Source: Catelliglobosispora koreensis DSM 44566
GTDB lineage: Bacteria > Actinomycetota > Actinomycetes > Mycobacteriales > Micromonosporaceae
DNA: 64,000 nt
Assembly (NCBI RefSeq): GCF_000379685.1
Contig: NZ_KB903292.1
Location: 1 to 64,000 of the forward strand
Direction: 5' to 3'
This document shows positions 44,043 through 51,961 of the stretch, piece after piece; the stretch's first letter is position 1, and each line of letters begins with the position of its first letter. Below the pieces are notes generated by a model. It made no database searches. It saw nothing but the letters and a program-made list of their open reading frames with translations, and was not told the origin of the DNA. The position numbers and the translations under genes are program-made.

Positions 44043-45977
44043 TCAACGTCGTAGTTGCTCGAACATGATGAGGAACGCGCCTAGACCGTGGAAGTCGTTG
44101 GTGCGCTGTAGCCGATCGCGGTAATAGGCGTAGTTGCCGACATTGGTGCCTTCGGAAATGGTGTCCAGATAGGTCAGGTTGTCCGTGCCGAGGCGGACTT
44201 TATTGAGTACCCCCTGAAATCCTTTATCCGCATTGTCTTGATATTGCGCGGCGGAGACGTAGCCTTTCTCGATGGCCCGGTCAATGGTGTACGTGTACAT
44301 CGACGAACATGACGTCTCGGTCCAGTTGTCAGACAGGTGTCCCTTGTCCACTACTTGGAACCAGCGGCCAGTTCCCGGGTCCTGATACGTCTCGAAGCCG
44401 CGCACGAGGTTCTGCACGATGGAGATGAGCTGTCCGCGCTTGGGATGCGTGGGCGGGATCGTGTCCAGGATCATGTGCGTCGCCATGCCGAACCAGCCGA
44501 TCGCCCGGCACCAGTACTCCTGGGAAAGCCCAGTTGTGTTGTCAGACCACGACTCGTCGCGCGGCTCGTCGTAGGCGTGCTTCATCAAACCGTTGGGCTG
44601 CTGCAGATGTGCGGCGTAGACGAGGAGCTGATCGGCGGCCGTGTTGTAGGACCAATCGCGGTCGGCCTGCGTGGTCGCGGCGTCACGTCCCCATTCGGCC
44701 AGGAACGGCATGGACATGAAGACACCGTCGGCCCAGAGCTGGCCGACGCGGCTCTCGCTCGTGGAGTGCCAATAGCCGCCTGTCGGAGGGTAGCGCGGGT
44801 CGCTCGTCTTGGGATAGGTCTGCAGGCGATCGTGGATTTCCTTAGCAGCCGTGCGGTACTTCGCCTGACCCGTCTCCTTAAAGAGAATCAGCAGCACACG
44901 TCCGCCGAGCATGCTGTCGAGATTGTTGAAGCTGTTGCTGATGTTGCCGTCGGGCGGCACGAAACGGTCGGCCCACTGGCGGATGTAGGTCAAGCGGGAC
45001 GCATCTCCCGTACGCAAATACACGTGATACTGGCCGTAGAGATACAAGGCGATGGGATAGCTCCAGCCTCCGATCGTCGACGGGGTGTAGCGCTGCATCG
45101 TGGACCGGATCATCTCGTCTGACCAGTCGCGCTTTGGCGGTTCCGGCAGGGAGCCAACAGTCAGGTTGTCGATGTTGGCAGGACCGTTGGCTGTGGTGCC
45201 CGTGAGCCGCACGACGTTGGCGCCCGCTTGCAGCGATGCCGTTACGGTGACGACGTTCCAGTTCGTCCAAGCGCCGGTGCCCGGGAAGCTGGGCGTCGCG
45301 AGGATCGTTCCGTTGACACTAACGCTAGCTGGACGGGCCGTCGTGGTTCCGTTGGCGTAGCGGAAGTTGAGCGGAACCGTCAGTGCTTCCGCCACCGTGA
45401 CAGTGAATTCGAGGTAGCTGCCGACGACGTTGTCACAGTTGACATATCCCGTTCCGGTGAAGCCACTGTGCAGCGCCTCAAAGACACATTGGACAGACAC
45501 GGCGTCTTCGGCCTCATAGCGTGCGGCTGGTGGGGTGGCGGTGTCCACGGCGAGGTGGTCCAGGTTGGGTCCACCGTTGATGGTCGTCGCCGTCGCGCGG
45601 ACCAAGTTGCTGCCCGCGTGGAGATTTAGCGTCACCTGCACCGTCGACCAGTTGGTCCACGTTCCCGTACTGGGAAAGTCAACCGGCGTCCCGTTCAGGT
45701 CGACCGGCCGGTTCACCGTCGTCCCGTTGGCATATCGCAACGTCAATGTCGCTGGGCCAGCGGTCGCGGCAGTGACATCCCACTCCACGTAGGAGCCCGT
45801 GCTGTTGTTGTAGTTGACGAATCCGGTGCCAGTGAAGCCCACGTGATTGGATTCGACCACCCCTTGCGAAATCGTGGCGTCCTCGGCCTCGTAGATCACT
45901 GGCGTGGCGTAGGCGGCTGGTCTAGCGATAAGGGTGGTACTGACGATCAGTGCTAAGACTAAGGCTCGTCTGAGCAC
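44043..45977 (-). CDS. Secreted GH105 unsaturated rhamnogalacturonyl hydrolase with two CBMs
   Basis: 644 residues, GTG with AGGAGG upstream. Signal peptide 1-24; CBM6/35 modules at about 28-145 and 153-276 (the second with two extra Cys); GH105 (alpha/alpha)6 barrel at about 285-644. WADGVFMSMPFLAEWG holds the catalytic Asp417, and W...R.IGWFGMA the usual tail signature. It removes the unsaturated uronic acid left by rhamnogalacturonan or pectin lyases. Most GH105 enzymes are cytosolic, so a secreted, CBM-bearing form is unusual. Last gene of the importer operon starting at 49148 (8-nt gap). Confidence 0.88.
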   Translation of the reverse strand: MLRRALVLALIVSTTLIARPAAYATPVIYEAEDATISQGVVESNHVGFTGTGFVNYNNSTGSYVEWDVTAATAGPATLTLRYANGTTVNRPVDLNGTPVDFPSTGTWTNWSTVQVTLNLHAGSNLVRATATTINGGPNLDHLAVDTATPPAARYEAEDAVSVQCVFEALHSGFTGTGYVNCDNVVGSYLEFTVTVAEALTVPLNFRYANGTTTARPASVSVNGTILATPSFPGTGAWTNWNVVTVTASLQAGANVVRLTGTTANGPANIDNLTVGSLPEPPKRDWSDEMIRSTMQRYTPSTIGGWSYPIALYLYGQYHVYLRTGDASRLTYIRQWADRFVPPDGNISNSFNNLDSMLGGRVLLILFKETGQAKYRTAAKEIHDRLQTYPKTSDPRYPPTGGYWHSTSESRVGQLWADGVFMSMPFLAEWGRDAATTQADRDWSYNTAADQLLVYAAHLQQPNGLMKHAYDEPRDESWSDNTTGLSQEYWCRAIGWFGMATHMILDTIPPTHPKRGQLISIVQNLVRGFETYQDPGTGRWFQVVDKGHLSDNWTETSCSSMYTYTIDRAIEKGYVSAAQYQDNADKGFQGVLNKVRLGTDNLTYLDTISEGTNVGNYAYYRDRLQRTNDFHGLGAFLIMFEQLRR

Positions 45978-45985
45978 GGCTCCTC

Positions 45986-46879
45986 CTATCCTTTGATCGC
46001 CCCGCTGGTGAGCCCGCGGACGAACTGCCGCTGGAAGGCAAGGAACACCAGGATCGACGGCAAGACGGCCAGGATGGTGCCGGCCAGCAGGACGCCGATT
46101 CCCACTTCCTCATCCCCACGAAGGCTGCGTAAGGCGAGAGGCAATGTCCAATGTGTGTAGTCGACGGCGACGATCAGGGGCAGCAAATACTGATCCCAGA
46201 TCATGGTGAACCCGAAGACACCGATGACACCGAGCGCGGGCCGGCACAACGGCAAGATGACGAAGAAGAAGGTGCGCAGATCACCAGCCCCGTCGATCTT
46301 CGCGGCCTCCTCCAGCTCGATCGGCACCTCCTTCATGAACTCGGTCATGACGAGAATCGAAAAGCCCCAGGCGCCGACAGGCAGAATCATGCCGAGGTAA
46401 CTATTGGTGAGATTGACACGCATCCCGGGGTCGACGATGCCAAACGGCGGAACGTCCGCGAGCACCACCGACAACGGCACGGCGATGACTTCCTCCGGCA
46501 GCATCATGGTGGCCAAAATCAGCAACATGAGAATGCTCGCGCCCCGCATGCGCTTACGCGCCAGCGAATACGCCGCGAACACACTTACGAGCATCTGTAG
46601 GGCGAGCCCAAATCCCACGACGACAAAGGAATTGAACAGGTAGTTCCAGATCCGCCGCTCCCCAGCCCGGCCGAAGTTGGCGAAGGTAAAGCCGCCTTCG
46701 GGAACGAGGGAGAATTTCGTGGGATCAACGACATGACTGAACGCGCCGATGAGCAGACCGATGAGTGGGCCGGCGAAGACGAGCACCATCAAGGTGTAGA
46801 CAGCGATCTTGATGATCACCGCGAGGGGACTGCGCCGTTGCTGAAGGCCGAGGACGGTGTCGAAACGCTGGGCGCTCAT
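45986..46879 (-). CDS. CUT1 sugar ABC permease (MalG-like), second system
   Basis: 297 residues, six helices, EAA loop ELEEAAKIDGAGDLRTFFFVILPLCRPA. ATGA overlap with the preceding permease gene. It works with 46876-49148 for uptake of rhamnogalacturonan-derived oligosaccharides, judged from the GH105 gene in the same operon. Confidence 0.9.
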   Translation of the reverse strand: MSAQRFDTVLGLQQRRSPLAVIIKIAVYTLMVLVFAGPLIGLLIGAFSHVVDPTKFSLVPEGGFTFANFGRAGERRIWNYLFNSFVVVGFGLALQMLVSVFAAYSLARKRMRGASILMLLILATMMLPEEVIAVPLSVVLADVPPFGIVDPGMRVNLTNSYLGMILPVGAWGFSILVMTEFMKEVPIELEEAAKIDGAGDLRTFFFVILPLCRPALGVIGVFGFTMIWDQYLLPLIVAVDYTHWTLPLALRSLRGDEEVGIGVLLAGTILAVLPSILVFLAFQRQFVRGLTSGAIKG

Positions 46880-47745
46880 GTGTCACGCTCCTTGCGGCGC
46901 AGCAACTGCACTCCGACAGTCAGCACGACGGTGGCGGCGAACAAGACAATCGAGCCGGCCGCGGCGACGCCGAGTTCCCCTTGCTGGAAGCCAAGTTTGT
47001 AGATGAGCGTCATCAGCACCTCGGTCGACCCGTTGGGCGCACCGTTGGTGGCGAGGAAGACCTCGGTGAAGATGCGCAACCCGCGGATCGCGGCGAGGAT
47101 GAAGATGATGAAAAAGACCGGCCTCAGCGCCGGCATCGTGATCTGGGTGAACCGTTTCCAGACGTTGGCACCGTCGACCGCCGCTTGCTCATAGAGATTG
47201 CGATCCACGCCCGCGAGCCCAGCGAGGAAGATCATCATGTCGTAGGGTGCGCCCTTCCAGATTCCCATCGCCATCACGGACATCAGGGAGCTGTTTTCGT
47301 TGGCGAGGAAGGGCTGTGGGCCAATGCCAAACCAGCCAAAGATGGAGTTGAGTGGGCCGTCTTCGGCCGGGTAATACATGATGCGCCAGACCTCCGCCAC
47401 GACGGCGACGGTCGTGACGACTGGCAGGAAAGCGGCGGTCCGGATGAACCACAGATGCCGGGCCTGGCCCTCCACTAGCAGCGCGAGCACGAGTCCAATC
47501 ACGATAGACCCGGCGGTGATGCCGGCCGCGAGGATGACCGTGTGCCAGATCGCGCTCGTGAACGCTTCGCTCGTTAGGACAGTGGCGTAGTTTTCCCAGC
47601 CCACCCAGACGTCACCGCTGTAGCGGACCTTGTAGAAACTCATCTTGAGGCCCTGGGCCATCGGGATGAACTTGAAGTAGAGCAGGAGTATCAGCGCTGG
47701 CGCGAGGAAAAACCAAGGCACAGCGCTGAACCGGCGGCGCGGCAT
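46876..47745 (-). CDS. CUT1 sugar ABC permease (MalF-like), second system
   Basis: 289 residues with GAAAGGA before the ATG. Six helices and an EAA loop NLYEQAAVDGANVWKRFTQITMPALRPV. A 68-nt gap with a stem-loop separates it from the binding-protein gene. Confidence 0.9.
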   Translation of the reverse strand: MPRRRFSAVPWFFLAPALILLLYFKFIPMAQGLKMSFYKVRYSGDVWVGWENYATVLTSEAFTSAIWHTVILAAGITAGSIVIGLVLALLVEGQARHLWFIRTAAFLPVVTTVAVVAEVWRIMYYPAEDGPLNSIFGWFGIGPQPFLANENSSLMSVMAMGIWKGAPYDMMIFLAGLAGVDRNLYEQAAVDGANVWKRFTQITMPALRPVFFIIFILAAIRGLRIFTEVFLATNGAPNGSTEVLMTLIYKLGFQQGELGVAAAGSIVLFAATVVLTVGVQLLRRKERDT

Positions 47746-47767
47746 GCTCTTGTCCTTTCATAGTTAA

Positions 47768-47804
47768 GTGCGGCCGAGGTTCCGTCCCGGCTCCTCGACC
47801 GCAC
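47768..47804 (-). terminator. Intra-operon stem-loop
   Basis: 12-bp arms (one mismatch) GTGCGGCCGAGG / CCTCGACCGCAC between the binding-protein and permease genes. Such hairpins usually raise the binding-protein message over that of the permeases by partial termination or 3' protection. Confidence 0.55.
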
Positions 47805-47813
47805 CTTCTTGCA

Positions 47814-49148
47814 TCAGGAAGCCAGGACGTTCTGCTTTTTCAGCTCCGCGCCTAGCTGATCGGCGAGCTTGTCCATTGACTGCCTGACATCTGATCCGCA
47901 GTTGGCCATCACAGCGTTGATGGCATCCGCGGTCGTCTGTCGGAAGGGAGCCCAGTTGGGCACGCTCGGGGTGTAGACCCCGGCCGTGTTGTAGAAGTCC
48001 TGGAACACCTTCCAGCGCGCGTCCGCGCGCACTTTGCTCATGTCGACGTCCTTGTTGACCGGCAGGCGAACGATCGCGCCCGGGTCGTCTTTGTTCATGC
48101 CGATGGACTGGCCCTCGACACTGGCGGCGAACTCGGCGAACTTCAGCTGACCCGCCTGGTTTTTCGAACCGTCCATCAAGTAGACGTTTTCGCCTTCGGC
48201 GAGGGTGCCTGGCCCTGACGCGGAAGGGCCTTTGGGCAGCGCTATAGCTTCGATTTTGTCCGTGCCCATGCTCTTGACGAAGCGGGCGAGAACATAAGGC
48301 CCGACAAGGTAAATGCCGCCCTGGCCCTTCTCGAAGACTTCGTGCGTGACGGTCGTATTGTTATTGACCGCTCCAGGGTTGACCGTCTTCTGTGCACAGA
48401 ACTGGTCTTTGAGCCAGCTGACTGCCTCAACCGATTTCGTGTTGTTGATCGCTGGCTGCCACTTGCCCTCGCCGGACTTGGCGACGAAGTCACCGCCGTT
48501 GCCCCAGATGAACGACGAGGCGTACCAAGACATGTAGCCGCGTTCGGTGCCGCCCGGGATGACGAAACCGTAGGTGTCCTTCTTGCCGTTGCCGTCAGGA
48601 TCGTTGTCAGTGAAGGCCTTGGCCATGCTGGCGAGTTCTTCCCAGCTCTTCGGCTCGGGCAGGTTCAGCTTCTTGCGCCAGTCAGCCCTGACGAGCAGAA
48701 GGAAAGACTGGGCGGAGAAAGGCATGGCGTAGAACTTGCCGTCGGAGGCTTGTGCGGCCGCCCACGCGCGATCGGTGATTTTTTCGCTGCCGGGGACATC
48801 GCTTTTCTTGATCTCGCGCAGCCAGCCCTGCAGCTGCATGTTGCCCAGCTGAGCGGTGTCGTTGATGACGACATCAGGCAGCGCGTGCTGCGCGCCCTGC
48901 TGCTGAAGCTTCGTCTCGAAACCATCGAAGATGGCGGTTACCTTGGTCTGGATGCCGGTTTTAGCGGTGAAGGCGTTCGCCATTTTGATCAGGGTCTTGT
49001 GTGAGTCGGATTCAGGAGCCTGCCTGATCCAGATCTCTATAGGCGCGCCTGGGTCCTGATTGGTCGGTGGCGGGGTGGTTTTGGAGCACCCTGTGACCAC
49101 AACAGCCAGGGCAATGGTGACCGCGACGGTCCACCTGCGACTCATCAT
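47814..49148 (-). CDS. CUT1 extracellular solute-binding lipoprotein, second system
   Basis: 444 residues; AGGAG 8 nt before the ATG. Lipobox VVTGC (Cys about 21). Family-1 features: PESDSHKTLIKMANAFTAKTGIQTKV, a PDVVINDTAQLGNM hinge, and EKGQGGIYLVGPYV. First gene of an operon with two permeases and secreted GH105. Divergent from the GH29-like gene. Confidence 0.88.
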   Translation of the reverse strand: MMSRRWTVAVTIALAVVVTGCSKTTPPPTNQDPGAPIEIWIRQAPESDSHKTLIKMANAFTAKTGIQTKVTAIFDGFETKLQQQGAQHALPDVVINDTAQLGNMQLQGWLREIKKSDVPGSEKITDRAWAAAQASDGKFYAMPFSAQSFLLLVRADWRKKLNLPEPKSWEELASMAKAFTDNDPDGNGKKDTYGFVIPGGTERGYMSWYASSFIWGNGGDFVAKSGEGKWQPAINNTKSVEAVSWLKDQFCAQKTVNPGAVNNNTTVTHEVFEKGQGGIYLVGPYVLARFVKSMGTDKIEAIALPKGPSASGPGTLAEGENVYLMDGSKNQAGQLKFAEFAASVEGQSIGMNKDDPGAIVRLPVNKDVDMSKVRADARWKVFQDFYNTAGVYTPSVPNWAPFRQTTADAINAVMANCGSDVRQSMDKLADQLGAELKKQNVLAS

Positions 49149-49347
49149 CGCGAAGCTCCTGTCACATATGTGGATTCTTGCCGCCCAGTCGGCAGCAGTT
49201 CACGTGAAGGTACGCCAACACCTGTCGATGGGTCAACACATAGATCGGATCAATCTTGGGTCTTCCATTGATCTATGTCCCGTATGTAGTCTCAGGAAAC
49301 TTAACAGAAACATGATAGATCCGATCTCTTGTTGGAAGTAGGACTTC
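49149..49347. promoter_or_regulatory. Divergent promoter region importer / GH29-like gene
   Basis: It contains the palindrome CACATATGTG (49163-49172), TAGATCGGAT at 49241-49250, a larger inverted pair ACATAGATC (49236) / GATCTATGT (49269), and AGATCGGAT inverted at 49319-49327. The density of symmetric sites suggests a co-regulated divergent promoter. Confidence 0.5.
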
Positions 49348-51864
49348 ATGAATCTCCGCTCACGGGTTGGCGCCTTCCTTGCTGTGCTGCTGACATGTTC
49401 AGTGCTGACAGCAGTGCCAGCCCAAGCCGACTTGCAACACCCGCGGCAGCAGTTCCTGCGCGGATCCGTCGGAGGACTCTTCCTGCACTGGGGGATGCGG
49501 ACCGCACCTTCGCACACCAGTTGCAGCGCATGGGAATCGGCGGTCACCGGCGGAGGCTGGAACGCGCAGTACTGGGTGCAGGAAGCACAGAAGCTACACA
49601 CGCAGTACATCGTTTTGGCCACGTTCCACTCGCGCCTGGGCTACGCCCGCCCGTGGCCGTCGGCCATCCCTGGCACGTGCCGCACGTCGCGTGACTTCGT
49701 GCGAGAGCTCATTGACGCGACCAACGCCGCCAACCCTCCTATGAAGACGATCCTTTACATGACCGACGACCCGCAATGGTGGAACGAAGGTCTGGGTGCC
49801 GGGCAGAGCTGGATGAATTCATCGGCCTACTCCGCCTACAAAGGACTCTCCGTCGACCTGCACACACGGCCGGGCTTCGGCGAGTTCAGCTACGACAACT
49901 TCTTCGAGGTCATGAACCGCTATCCAGACCTCGGCGGCTTCTGGATCGACAACGACAACTCGTACTGGGAAGACCGCGACCTCTACGAACAGATCCACCA
50001 GATCAGGCCCAACTACACGCTGTCCAACAACAATGAAGACACGCCTGAGATGGACATGATCAGCAACGAGCAGAAGACCGGCATGACACCGAGCTATGAC
50101 TATCCGCAAGCGGTCTACACGGCGGCACCGCGGCTGATCGAGGCCGACTTCAAGCTGCCCACGAGCGGATCGTGGTGGTACACCGGAACCGACAACTCGG
50201 TGGACTATAAGCTCACGTTAGGCCGGCTCATCACTAACGCGGGCTCGTCGGTGAAAGCACTGATGGCTGAGACGCCGATGAAGGCGGGGCGCATGCCGCC
50301 CGCTCAGGAGAGCTTCAACAACTTCGCCAACACCTATCTCAGCGCCATCTGGGAATCCTTAAACGGCACTGAGGGCGGCGGCTATATGTATGGCGGGCTC
50401 GATCCTGGGTTCTGGAACGACGGTGCCCACGGCGTGACAACCATCAGCAAGACGAATCCTAACCTGCACTACGTGCACGTGATCAACCGTCCGTCCGGGA
50501 GCACGCTTCGCTTGCGGGACAACGGGTACAAGATTGCCGCCGTGACTAATCTGCGCACGGGCGCGAACGTGGCGTACACGCAAAGTGGTGGTTGGCTGAC
50601 GCTCAACGGGATCTCTTCGTGGGATCAGTACGACACCGTATTCAAAGTGGTTAGCGGGGGACGCGAAGGTATCATCGCACCGTCGACCTACACCATGAGC
50701 GCGTCATCTTCGGCCACCGGCCGCCCGGCCTCAGCGGCCGCCGACGGCAATTACCTCACCTACTGGGACAACAACAACGCGGGTACGGTGAACCTGCGCT
50801 TCGATCTGGGCAGTGCGAAGCCGATCCAGTATGTCGGGATCAACCAGCGCGAAGACTCCACCATCTACCCCGCCGCGAACTCGGCACGTATCAACGCCTA
50901 CTCAGTAGCGGTCTCCAATGACGGCAGTTCGTGGACGACGATTAAGACGGGAAACCTGCCCAACCACAGGGGCGTCCAGATTATCGACGTCCCGCTGACG
51001 ACAGCCCGGCATGTGCGGCTGGAAAAGACCAGTAGTCATGGCATCGCGCGGTTGCGTGTCGATGAGGCTTGGATCGGATCGGCCTACGCGGCCGGTGGCA
51101 CGGTGCCGGTTCCCGGGCCGGGCAAGCTGGAAGCCGAGGACCCGCCTGCCGTCTGCAATGGAACGATCGACTCCAACCAGGCCGGTTACTCGGGCACGGG
51201 TTTCTGCAATACAGCTAATGCCGTTGGAGCATACGGCGAGTGGAAAGTTGACGTGCCGTCGGCCGGAACGTATTCCTTGACGTTCGGCTTCGCTAACGGG
51301 ACAACGACCGACCGCACCTCCACCGTCGCTGTCAACGGGACTGTCGTCGCGACGCCGGCGTTCGCGCCGACAGGTGCCTGGACCACCTGGACCACGACGA
51401 CGGTCACGACTTCGCTTTCTGCTGGCGTCAATACGATCCGGGTCGCGGGCACCACCGCTGGCGGGGCGGCGAACCTGGATTACGTGACGGTCGCTAGCGA
51501 CGGCCCGGGACCGGTTGAGGTACAGGCGGAGACGTGCACCGTCTCGCAGGGAGTGGTGGAGTCGAACCACGCTGGCTTCACGGGAACCGGATTCGTCAAC
51601 GGTGACAACGTCATCGGATCCTATGTGGAGTGTGTGGTCACTGGACCGGCTACCTCGGTGGCGATCCGTTATGCCAACGGGACCACCACGAGCCGGCCGA
51701 TGACGGTCAACGGTGACACGGTCGACTTTCCCGGCACCGGGGCCTGGACGGCTTGGAACACGGTGAACGTGCCAGTGTCGCTGGGCGCAGGGCCACAAAC
51801 GATTCGGCTCACCTCAACGACCGCTAACGGCGGGCCTAACCTCGACCGGCTCTCCCTAACTTAG
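49348..51864 (+). CDS. Secreted GH29-like alpha-L-fucosidase with F5/8C and two CBMs
   Basis: 838 residues. Signal peptide 1-27; (beta/alpha)8 catalytic domain about 35-430 with GLFLHWGMRTAPS near the start and YPDLGGFWIDND around 190-200, where GH29 enzymes place the nucleophile Asp; an F5/8 type C (CBM32-like) domain about 440-580 with SSSATGRPASAAADGNYLTYW; then CBM6/35 modules about 592-718 (two-Cys subtype) and 723-838. Probably cleaves alpha-L-fucose, or a related sugar, from xyloglucan or rhamnogalacturonan II. The general acid cannot be placed from sequence alone, so the activity is inferred. Confidence 0.75.
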   Translation: MNLRSRVGAFLAVLLTCSVLTAVPAQADLQHPRQQFLRGSVGGLFLHWGMRTAPSHTSCSAWESAVTGGGWNAQYWVQEAQKLHTQYIVLATFHSRLGYARPWPSAIPGTCRTSRDFVRELIDATNAANPPMKTILYMTDDPQWWNEGLGAGQSWMNSSAYSAYKGLSVDLHTRPGFGEFSYDNFFEVMNRYPDLGGFWIDNDNSYWEDRDLYEQIHQIRPNYTLSNNNEDTPEMDMISNEQKTGMTPSYDYPQAVYTAAPRLIEADFKLPTSGSWWYTGTDNSVDYKLTLGRLITNAGSSVKALMAETPMKAGRMPPAQESFNNFANTYLSAIWESLNGTEGGGYMYGGLDPGFWNDGAHGVTTISKTNPNLHYVHVINRPSGSTLRLRDNGYKIAAVTNLRTGANVAYTQSGGWLTLNGISSWDQYDTVFKVVSGGREGIIAPSTYTMSASSSATGRPASAAADGNYLTYWDNNNAGTVNLRFDLGSAKPIQYVGINQREDSTIYPAANSARINAYSVAVSNDGSSWTTIKTGNLPNHRGVQIIDVPLTTARHVRLEKTSSHGIARLRVDEAWIGSAYAAGGTVPVPGPGKLEAEDPPAVCNGTIDSNQAGYSGTGFCNTANAVGAYGEWKVDVPSAGTYSLTFGFANGTTTDRTSTVAVNGTVVATPAFAPTGAWTTWTTTTVTTSLSAGVNTIRVAGTTAGGAANLDYVTVASDGPGPVEVQAETCTVSQGVVESNHAGFTGTGFVNGDNVIGSYVECVVTGPATSVAIRYANGTTTSRPMTVNGDTVDFPGTGAWTAWNTVNVPVSLGAGPQTIRLTSTTANGGPNLDRLSLT

Positions 51865-51871
51865 CCAGACC

Positions 51872-51912
51872 CCGGCCGGCGGCCACGAGCTGGTCACGTA
51901 ACCGCCGGCCGG
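51872..51912 (+). terminator. GC-rich stem-loop after GH29-like gene
   Basis: 11-bp arms CCGGCCGGCGG / CCGCCGGCCGG, 8 nt after the stop. No T-tract; the next gene starts 50 nt on. Partial terminator or mRNA-end structure. Confidence 0.5.
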
Positions 51913-51961
51913 CCACCTCTCCCCGGATCGCGCCCTGGGGTTCGCAGACGGAGGAATGAGC

